The translations under genes were made by a program, and so were the position numbers. A DNA stretch of 64,000 nt from positions 26,902 to 90,901 of the forward strand of contig CAZMSD010000011.1 in NCBI GenBank assembly GCA_964568855.1, given 5' to 3'. Shown here in pieces: positions 53,525 through 60,221 of the stretch. The stretch comes from CAZMSD01 sp964568855 (lineage in GTDB: Bacteria > CAIWAD01). The stretch's first letter is position 1. Every line of letters starts with the position of its first letter. Under the pieces are notes generated by a model. That model did not search any database, was not told the origin of the DNA, and was given only the letters and a program-made list of their open reading frames with translations.

Positions 53525-54445
53525 TCAGTGCAAGGACTCAAGTGGCTCTCTGGCTCTCAACCATTCAGGGGGAAGCTGGTCGATGAGCGGACTTGTTGCC
53601 AGGATCCCGCCGACCATGGCGCAGGTCGTATCTACGTCTCCCAGCCCCGAAGCCGTGCGCCACAGGCCGTCCTCGAAATCGTCGAGGGATCGGGCGGCGC
53701 ACCAGATGACAAAGGGCACTGTATCCTGCGCGGATACGCAATAGCTGCTGCCCAGGATTTCAGCGGCTTCCTGGGGCGAAGTTTCCGGATCAAGTTCTCT
53801 TGCCTGTTCAAGACCCTGCCGCGTCAGACAGGCGGAGGTGAAGTTCAGGACGCTGGCGAAGAGGCGATCGCAGGATACTTCTTCGGCTGCGCAGCCGGCA
53901 AGAAACGCGGCGGCCACCGCGATGGCGATGGCTCCAGCTTGCCCCTCGGGATGAGCGTGTGTCACTTCCGCGGAGAGTCTGGCCTGCCGCGCTGCTTCTG
54001 CCGGGTCATCCGCGAGATAAGCTCCCAGTGGAGTAATTCGCATGGCGACTCCGTTGCCGTAGGCTCCTTGTCCATGAAAAAGACTCGGTGACACGTCGCG
54101 CCGTGATTCGCCCAGGCTGATTCTCTGCAGCAAGGTGATGGCGCCAGAACCGTAGCCGCGCCAGGGATCCCGCTGAAACTCGACAGCAAAGGTCCGGGCC
54201 AGCTCGTCCTGGTCGATTCGATGATGACGGTTCAGCACCTTGATGATACATGCCGCCATGGCGGTGTCGTCGGTGTAGTGCCACGGTGAACTCGGCAGGA
54301 TTCTCCGCTTAATACGTTCGAGAGCGATCGCTTTCGTCAGGAAGAACGTTTCACCGAAGGCATCACCGACGGACAAGCCCTCGAGAGATCTGCGTGATCG
54401 CTTCATTCGTGTCGCATGATCGTCGCTCACAGGCTTCTCGCTCAC
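53525..54445 (-). CDS. ADP-ribosylglycohydrolase (DraG/ARH family)
   Basis: The 306-residue product starts at GTG 54445; ATG 54406 is an alternative. The fold is all-helical with two metal motifs: GLSVGDAFGE plus YTDDTAMA near the N-terminus and GDVDTTCAMVGGI near the C-terminus. The Asp residues of these motifs bind two magnesium ions in the family. It removes ADP-ribose from modified targets (protein or nucleic acid). It lies 13 bases after the SPOUT methyltransferase gene on the same strand, so the two are probably co-transcribed. A general macromolecule-repair role fits the neighbourhood. Confidence 0.88.
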   Translation of the reverse strand: MSEKPVSDDHATRMKRSRRSLEGLSVGDAFGETFFLTKAIALERIKRRILPSSPWHYTDDTAMAACIIKVLNRHHRIDQDELARTFAVEFQRDPWRGYGSGAITLLQRISLGESRRDVSPSLFHGQGAYGNGVAMRITPLGAYLADDPAEAARQARLSAEVTHAHPEGQAGAIAIAVAAAFLAGCAAEEVSCDRLFASVLNFTSACLTRQGLEQARELDPETSPQEAAEILGSSYCVSAQDTVPFVIWCAARSLDDFEDGLWRTASGLGDVDTTCAMVGGILATSPLIDQLPPEWLRAREPLESLH

Positions 54446-54458
54446 AATAATCCGTGCA

Positions 54459-55511
54459 TCAGTATTCCAGCAGGTCTTCCAGCTGCAGCACTTCGCCGCT
54501 GGTCTCCGCTGTCAGCTCCAGGGCTCGGTCGTACACGGGAGCCCTGCGCCCTGGCTTACGGACACCCGGCAGGCGGCGTCCCACCTGCCTGGAGACTTCC
54601 GCCATGGCCACCGTCGCCGTGAGACGGAAGTGATACGTGAAATCGTCCACGGGCAGATCCAGTTGCGCGAATTGCACGTCCTGACCAAGGCCCGTCCAGT
54701 CTTCCGCGGTTGCGTCATCCATGCTTTCGTCCGATATCACCACCAGTTGCCGTCCGCCCCGGGCCAGGTTCGCCTTGTGCAGCGGACGACCCGAGCGCGA
54801 CCTGGTTACGACGGTCACCCATTGGAATCCGCGGGTGCTCCCCGACGGGCAGGGCACCAGCCGGATGGCGTTGCGTCCGCGGCGCGCCGCGGCACGTCCC
54901 TCGGACGTGGATACACGGTCGCAACCGAACCACACCTGCTGCCGGTCATCGATGAAGGCCCGTTCCCAGCCGAAAGCCGCGGCGGAGCGAATGGCGCTGC
55001 CCAGTTCCACGTGACCCCCCCCGCCCACCAGGAGCAGTTCCGGACGCCGGCTCGCCGGGTTGCCGCGCCTGGCCATCGGACCCACGCGCACCCGGCACAA
55101 GTAGTGCAGGGCAACCGCAGAGGCGGCAGCCACGTTCAGACAGTTGATCCTGCGCGAGACCATCGGTACCTGGACCACGTCGGTGGCCAGCTCGCGAAAG
55201 CCGTGTGACAGACCCCGCCGCTCGTTGCCAACCAGGATCGCGGGACACGTGCCCGGATTGAAGCTGTAGACCTCCGCGGCCCCGGGCAGGTTGTCGAAGG
55301 CAATGATCCTGGAATGCGCTACCCGGATCTCCTCACCTGCAGTACAAGGAAACCGTTCCCCCAGGGCTTGTAGCAGCGATTCGGACTCGGCGAGTCCCTT
55401 CGTGTCACGGAAAAGGCATTCCGCGCCGTACATCTCCGCCGCGTGGACCATCGCCAGGGCGTTGCCGGGGTTCTCGATGCCGTCGCCCACGAGTGAGGCG
55501 CATGAACTCAT
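54459..55511 (-). CDS. SpoU/TrmH RNA methyltransferase with a second SPOUT-like domain
   Basis: The 350-residue product has an N-terminal SPOUT domain (residues 1-150). It carries GIENPGNALAMVHAAEMYGA, motif 2 LVGNERRGLS and motif 3 MVSRRINCLNVAAASAVAL, where SAM is bound in the knot. The family 2'-O-methylates ribose in tRNA or rRNA. From residue 155 a second segment begins like another SPOUT N-terminus (ELLLVGGGGHVELGSAIRSAAAFGW), making a tandem architecture that is unusual. The ATG overlaps the stop of the upstream HExxH gene by 4 bases, so both are translationally coupled. Confidence 0.82.
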   Translation of the reverse strand: MSSCASLVGDGIENPGNALAMVHAAEMYGAECLFRDTKGLAESESLLQALGERFPCTAGEEIRVAHSRIIAFDNLPGAAEVYSFNPGTCPAILVGNERRGLSHGFRELATDVVQVPMVSRRINCLNVAAASAVALHYLCRVRVGPMARRGNPASRRPELLLVGGGGHVELGSAIRSAAAFGWERAFIDDRQQVWFGCDRVSTSEGRAAARRGRNAIRLVPCPSGSTRGFQWVTVVTRSRSGRPLHKANLARGGRQLVVISDESMDDATAEDWTGLGQDVQFAQLDLPVDDFTYHFRLTATVAMAEVSRQVGRRLPGVRKPGRRAPVYDRALELTAETSGEVLQLEDLLEY

Positions 55512-56296
55512 CCTTCGATCCCCTCTTCGTCGTACAAGGCCCTGCGGATGCGCTCGGCGAAGCGTTTCGCGAAGCCCTCCGCGTAGCTCTCGTGGTCCTT
55601 CGTGCGCGCAATGCGCGGATTGCGCTTGCCCTTGTTGTGCTGCAGGAAGTGGTGCCCCAGTTCATGCAGCAGCACGTCGAGGAGCATGAATCGGGAGAGC
55701 GTGTCGCCCGGCCACTCGGCGATAGTCGTCTCGCCGTCGTCGCACACCGACAGGACCGCTCCGGCGCGTTCCAGGCGATCCCATTCCACCTTGGACAGGG
55801 TGCCCGACAGACGCCAGGGAGGGGCGGGCTGTTCGTAGAGGATGATCCTGCCCGGCGCTTCAAGGCTGCCAAGCAAGGGCAGGCCGGGATTCGCGGTATC
55901 CGGCGAACGGGCCAGTTCGATGAGCTTCAGGCCATATCTCGCATCCGGCCCAAGCTGTTCAAACAGGCGAGCGATGTCGGCGCGGCCCAGGGGATGATGG
56001 TAGCCTGGACGAGGCCGTCGAACGGTGATACGAAGACGGACGACATCGTCCCTGAGCTCCGATTCCAGGGAATCGCTGGTGATTCCCAGCTCTTTCAGAA
56101 CCCGAGCCAGGCGTTGACGTCGGTTCGCAGCCGCCGCACCCCGTCCCTCGCGAGGGGAGCGCAGCCGCCGCGCGGCGCGAATGGCCAGTGGGTCCGTATG
56201 CCTGCTGCGGGACATCTCCCTGATCCGTCCGATCGATTTGTTGGCTAACCAGTGATCGCGGCACAAGCGGTTCAAGGTACCTGGAAACCGAATCAC
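55508..56296 (-). CDS. HExxH metalloprotease-like protein
   Basis: The product is up to 262 residues (ATG 56296); an internal ATG at 56215 (MSRSRHTDPLA) would give 235. The C-terminal part carries LLHELGHHFLQHNKG, a HExxH zinc motif, with a downstream Glu in DHESYAEGFAKRF that could be the third ligand. The middle (RPRPGYHHPLGRADIARLFEQ, then GRIILYEQ) is not in a family I recognise. No signal peptide is present, so it is cytoplasmic. It heads the operon HExxH - SPOUT - ADP-ribosylglycohydrolase, preceded by a sigma-54 promoter. Confidence 0.72.
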   Translation of the reverse strand: MIRFPGTLNRLCRDHWLANKSIGRIREMSRSRHTDPLAIRAARRLRSPREGRGAAAANRRQRLARVLKELGITSDSLESELRDDVVRLRITVRRPRPGYHHPLGRADIARLFEQLGPDARYGLKLIELARSPDTANPGLPLLGSLEAPGRIILYEQPAPPWRLSGTLSKVEWDRLERAGAVLSVCDDGETTIAEWPGDTLSRFMLLDVLLHELGHHFLQHNKGKRNPRIARTKDHESYAEGFAKRFAERIRRALYDEEGIEG

Positions 56297-56382
56297 ATGG
56301 TAGACGATTTGTTCACTCCGAACATGCAGTCAAACAGATCTCTTCAAAAGAAACCTTCGGCATGTCCGTACCCAGTACTCAG

Positions 56383-56398
56383 AGCAACTACCGTGCCG
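56383..56398 (-). promoter_or_regulatory. Sigma-54 promoter of the HExxH-SPOUT-glycohydrolase operon
   Basis: On the minus strand CGGCACGGTAGTTGCT matches GGCACG-N4-TTGCT fully at the conserved positions. Transcription would start near 56373, about 77 bases before ATG 56296. Confidence 0.8.
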
Positions 56399-56554
56399 GA
56401 TGCTGAAACGCAGATCACTGAGTTTCCGTCTACGAACAGCAGCCAATGAAGCAACCAGGATGAAACGGATGTTTGGCCGCAGGAGTCGTGAATCAGCACG
56501 GTGACGTGTCGCTGGAGATGCCGGTGGTGAGCGCAGCTCCCTGAGGACAGAGAG

Positions 56555-56567
56555 TCAAGTCGGTTGA
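56555..56567. promoter_or_regulatory. Dyad between divergent sigma-54 promoters (copy 2)
   Basis: TCAAGTCGGTTGA, followed by an A-rich run and a further TTGTCAAG, lies about 75 bases upstream of the VWA-gene promoter and about 157 bases upstream of the opposite one. One bound activator could serve both. Confidence 0.6.
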
Positions 56568-56640
56568 AAAATTGTCAAGCCAGGTTCGGGCGAAGTCCGG
56601 ATGGGCGAGGAGGTGTAGCACGGCGGAACAAGTGCGATCC

Positions 56641-56656
56641 TGGCCTGGTTATTGCG
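56641..56656 (+). promoter_or_regulatory. Sigma-54 promoter of the VWA-protein gene
   Basis: TGGCCTGGTTATTGCG carries TGGC and TTGC with the GG and GC ten bases apart. Transcription would start near 56667, 60 bases before the ATG. Confidence 0.75.
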
Positions 56657-56726
56657 TTGAGTACCTGCAGTAACCGTGGAGACAAGCTGCTCCGCGTGTT
56701 CACATGGTGAATTCCACGGGAGGTAA

Positions 56727-58643
56727 ATGATGAAGCGCGTGTACGGTCTGGTAATCCTGCTGATCGTCTTGGGCGTCTCACACGCGGAACAGACAGGCGG
56801 AATCCTGGGCAAGGTCATCGACGACGCGACGGAGCTGGACATCTTCAACGTGAGAGTGGAAGTGGTCGGTACCGAACAATGCGGCAGCACCGATTTCAAC
56901 GGCGAATTCGTGATCGGACATCTTGAGGCCGGTCTCTATACGCTGAAATTTGCGCACCAGGACTATGACAGTCTCAGCGTGTCGGACGTGCTCGTGTCGA
57001 ACGGACTGATGACCGAGTTAACCTTGCAGCGAATGTGCAAAGTCGAAGACGAGACCGATTGGTTGGATCACGTTCTCCATATCATTCCGGGCTTCAAGCT
57101 GGATGAGGAAGGCGTGATACACGCTCGCGGTGGAAGGGCCGAAGCGTACAATATCAACCTGCCGCCCCCAGGCCCTAGACCAGCTCGCCCGACGTTTACT
57201 TGCCCCATGCCGATGGTGCTCCCGGCGGACCTGGAGGAGTATTCCCCAATCCGCGAGAGCGGCTTCCTGGATGTCTACAGCTCGCCGCTGTCCACCTTCT
57301 CCATCGACGTGGACGCCGCGTCCTACAGCAATGTCCGCAGGTTCCTGATGCAGGACCTGCTTCCCCAGCGCGATGTCGTTCGCAGCGAGGAGCTGATCAA
57401 CTACTTCGACTACGCCTACCCGCAGCCGGAGAGCGAGCCGGTGGCAATTCACCTCGAGCACTCGCAGTGTCCCTGGAACAGCGCGCACGAACTCGTGCAG
57501 ATCGGTCTGCAGGGCCGCGATCTGGACACGAGTGAGCGGGCGGGCAGCAACCTTGTCTTCCTGCTCGACGTCTCCGGTTCCATGATGCCTGAGAACAAGC
57601 TGCCGCTGGTGAAAAGAAGTCTCAAGCTGCTGGTCGACCGGCTTCAACCAGAGGACCGCGTAGCCCTGGTGATGTATGCCGGAAACGCCGGCATCGCCCT
57701 GCGCAGCACGCCGGGGAATCATAAGACCAGGATAAAAGAAGCGATCGACAAACTGGGAGCCGGGGGGAGCACCGCGGGCGCTGCCGGGATCGAGCTGGCC
57801 TACAAGCTGGCCGGCGAGAACTTCAGCGAGGGCGGCAACAACCGGATCGTCCTGGCCACCGACGGGGATTTCAACGTGGGCGTCTCCAGCACCGGCGCCC
57901 TGGTGGAGTTGATCGAAGAGAAACGCAAGAGCGGAATCTTCCTGACCGTGCTCGGTTACGGGATGGACAACTACAAGGATGGCCGGATGCAGGAGCTCGC
58001 CGACCGGGGCAACGGTAACCACTACTACATCGACAATATCATGGAGGCCAAGAAGGTCCTGGTGACGGAACTCAGCTCCACGCTGCACGCGATCGCCAAG
58101 GACGTGAAGATCCAGGTCGAGTTCAATCCGGCCAGGGTGGCGTCCTACAGGTTGGTGGGCTACGAAAACCGGGAGCTGGAAGACCGGGACTTCACGGACG
58201 ATACGAAGGACGCCGGCGAGATGGGCGCGGGTCACACGGTGACGGCGCTCTACGAGATCCTGCCCGCCGCAGACGAGACGCCTCGCGGCCCGCTCAAGTA
58301 CACGAAGCAGACGCCGCGGAAAGGATCCGGGCTGGCGAACGAAGTGCTGACGGTGCGCGTGCGGTACAAGGGTCCCGACGGTGATACAAGTCGCGAGATC
58401 GCGGCGGTCCTCGAGGGCGATCCCCAGTCGTGGAAGAAGTGCTCCAAGGATTTCCGCTTCGCCGCATCGGTGGCGGAATTCGCCATGCTGCTCAGGGATT
58501 CGGAGCACAAGGGAGCGTCGAGCATATCATCCGCCCGCGACCTGGCGCTGGCCGGCAAGGGCGAGGATCCCTATGGTTACCGTTCCGAGTTCATCCGGCT
58601 GATCGACCGTGCGGAGCTGCTGATGGAAGAAAGGGGCAGGTGA
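56727..58643 (+). CDS. Secreted VWA protein of the YfbK type with carboxypeptidase-regulatory and plug-like segments
   Basis: The 638-residue product has a signal peptide (GLVILLIVLGVSHA). A carboxypeptidase-regulatory-like beta domain follows (GGILGKVIDDATELDIFNVR). Next is a short segment, HIIPGFKLDEEGVIHARGGR, with the look of a TonB-receptor plug. The YfbK-type region starts at PLSTFSIDVDAASYSNVRRF. The VWA domain has MIDAS FLLDVSGSM and ATDGDFNVG. The C-terminal DUF3520-like block ends GEDPYGYRSEFIRLIDRAELL. Members are extracytoplasmic metal-dependent adhesion/scaffold proteins. A sigma-54 promoter and the neighbouring two-component system suggest stress-linked expression. Confidence 0.85.
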   Translation: MMKRVYGLVILLIVLGVSHAEQTGGILGKVIDDATELDIFNVRVEVVGTEQCGSTDFNGEFVIGHLEAGLYTLKFAHQDYDSLSVSDVLVSNGLMTELTLQRMCKVEDETDWLDHVLHIIPGFKLDEEGVIHARGGRAEAYNINLPPPGPRPARPTFTCPMPMVLPADLEEYSPIRESGFLDVYSSPLSTFSIDVDAASYSNVRRFLMQDLLPQRDVVRSEELINYFDYAYPQPESEPVAIHLEHSQCPWNSAHELVQIGLQGRDLDTSERAGSNLVFLLDVSGSMMPENKLPLVKRSLKLLVDRLQPEDRVALVMYAGNAGIALRSTPGNHKTRIKEAIDKLGAGGSTAGAAGIELAYKLAGENFSEGGNNRIVLATDGDFNVGVSSTGALVELIEEKRKSGIFLTVLGYGMDNYKDGRMQELADRGNGNHYYIDNIMEAKKVLVTELSSTLHAIAKDVKIQVEFNPARVASYRLVGYENRELEDRDFTDDTKDAGEMGAGHTVTALYEILPAADETPRGPLKYTKQTPRKGSGLANEVLTVRVRYKGPDGDTSREIAAVLEGDPQSWKKCSKDFRFAASVAEFAMLLRDSEHKGASSISSARDLALAGKGEDPYGYRSEFIRLIDRAELLMEERGR

Positions 58644-58650
58644 TACGCAG

Positions 58651-60060
58651 CTACCCCTCCAGCACCTCCCGCTTCATGGCCGCCACGTCGATACCGTAGC
58701 GCCGCACTTTCTGGCTCAGGTTGGTCAGGGTCAGTTCAAGGTACTCGGCCGCGCGGGTCATGTTGTAGCCGTGCATCTTCAGGGCTTCGGTGATCATTTT
58801 CCGCTTGAACTCGTCCAGCCGATTGTTGTAGCCCGTGGATCCGGCGGGCGCCTTGGCCGGGCCGGATTCCTGGATCGAGCGCGCCCGGTGCAGGTCCTGC
58901 TCGTCGATGTACTGCTTGTCCATGCTGTACTCGGCCAGGGCCACCGTGAGACGCAACAGCCCCTGCAGGTCGCGGATGTTGCGCTGGTAGCGGATGGACT
59001 GCAGGTAGTGACTGGCGTGCTCCGTCAAGCCGATGAAGGGCTTGCCGCACTGCTCTGCTTCCTTCTTCAGTATCCGTGCCGCGATCTCCGGGATGTCTTC
59101 GATGCGCTCGTTGAGCGGCGGCAGTTGCAGCGTGAGGGCCTTGATCCGCGAGTAGAGGTCCTCGAGGAAGCGCCCGGCCCGCACCAGTTCCTCCAGGTCG
59201 CGGTTGGTGGCCAGGATGATCCGCGTGTCCGCCCGTCGTTCTTCCAGGTCGCCCACGCGGGTGAAGACCTGGTGCTCGATGAAGCGCCTCAGCCGTCCCT
59301 GGTTCTCGTGATTCAGATCCTGGATCTCGTCGAGGAAGAGCGTGCCCCCGTCGGCCATCTCCACTTTGCCCTTCTTGTCGGCCACGGCGCCGGTGAAGGC
59401 GCCCTTGCGGTGGCCGAAGACCTCCGAGGGAAAGAGCTCCGGCGAGAGCTGCGGACAGTCGATGGTATAGAAGGGGCGGTCGCGCCGCGGGCTCAGGGCG
59501 TGGATCGCCTCGGCCAGCATGGACTTGCCGGATCCCACCTCGCCGGTGATCAGGATCGGGTAATCCACCGCCACCAGGTGCTCCACGAGACCGATCAGTT
59601 CCTGCATGGCCGGGCTGCGGCCGTAGATACCGTGGCTGGTATAGGAAATGCGGCGCAGGTCTTCGTTGCTGGCCTGCAGTTGCGAGAGCTGAAGCGCGTT
59701 GTGGATGCTCTGCGTTAGCTGCACGGAGGCCACCGGCTTGGTGAGGAAGTTCGTGGCGCCCAGCCGCGTGGCCTCGATGGCGTTGTCCACGTTGTAGCCC
59801 TCGCCGGTGAGCATCAGAATCGGCACCTGGGGCCGGGCGGCCTTCATCTGCTTCAGCAGCTCCATGCCGTCCATGTCGGGCATGATCAGGTCCACCACGA
59901 CGCAGGCGACCTCCTTGTCCTTGAAGAATTCGAGGGCCTGCCGGGAAGAGCTGAAGGTCTTGGGCATCCACTTTTCGTCAAGGATGATTTGTGAGATCTC
60001 CTGCAGGATTCCTTCATCGTCGTCCACCGCCAGGATGATGGGCTTGTCGCCGTTACACAT
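58651..60060 (-). CDS. Sigma-54-dependent response regulator (NtrC family)
   Basis: The ATG at 60060 has a strong AGGAG site; the frame is open to 60111. The product has 469 residues. The receiver domain shows AVDDDEG, the phospho-acceptor Asp in CVVVDLIMPDMDG and Lys in FLTKPV. The AAA+ domain has Walker A GEVGSGKS, the sigma-54-contacting loop GAFTGA (intact), and Walker B TLFLDEIQDL. A Fis-type helix-turn-helix (MTRAAEYLELTLTNLSQKVRRYG) ends the protein. It should activate sigma-54 promoters when phosphorylated by the adjacent kinase. Several matching promoters lie within 16 kb. Confidence 0.95.
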   Translation of the reverse strand: MCNGDKPIILAVDDDEGILQEISQIILDEKWMPKTFSSSRQALEFFKDKEVACVVVDLIMPDMDGMELLKQMKAARPQVPILMLTGEGYNVDNAIEATRLGATNFLTKPVASVQLTQSIHNALQLSQLQASNEDLRRISYTSHGIYGRSPAMQELIGLVEHLVAVDYPILITGEVGSGKSMLAEAIHALSPRRDRPFYTIDCPQLSPELFPSEVFGHRKGAFTGAVADKKGKVEMADGGTLFLDEIQDLNHENQGRLRRFIEHQVFTRVGDLEERRADTRIILATNRDLEELVRAGRFLEDLYSRIKALTLQLPPLNERIEDIPEIAARILKKEAEQCGKPFIGLTEHASHYLQSIRYQRNIRDLQGLLRLTVALAEYSMDKQYIDEQDLHRARSIQESGPAKAPAGSTGYNNRLDEFKRKMITEALKMHGYNMTRAAEYLELTLTNLSQKVRRYGIDVAAMKREVLEG

Positions 60061-60186
60061 CGTATCTCCTCTCCTTTCTAAACAATCGGCTTCCGGGAAA
60101 CGGCCCGGCACTCACTGCCGCCGCAACACACCCAGCCCGTGATACACTCGACGGCAGCCGTTGTGATTCATTCTCCCTGACTCCAG

Positions 60187-60202
60187 TGCAATTAGCGTGC
60201 CT
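60187..60202 (-). promoter_or_regulatory. Sigma-54 promoter of the response-regulator gene
   Basis: On the minus strand AGGCACGCTAATTGCA matches GGCACG-N4-TTGCA completely at the conserved positions. Transcription would start near 60176, 116 bases before the ATG, suggesting autoactivation. Confidence 0.8.
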
Positions 60203-60221
60203 CCTGGAGCACACCGAAACA

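Larger units (their letters stand above)
56297..56726. other. 430-base divergent regulatory region
   Basis: No gene is seen in this stretch. It contains two divergent sigma-54 promoters and the shared dyad described separately, plus the ribosome site GGGAGG of the VWA gene. Confidence 0.6.
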
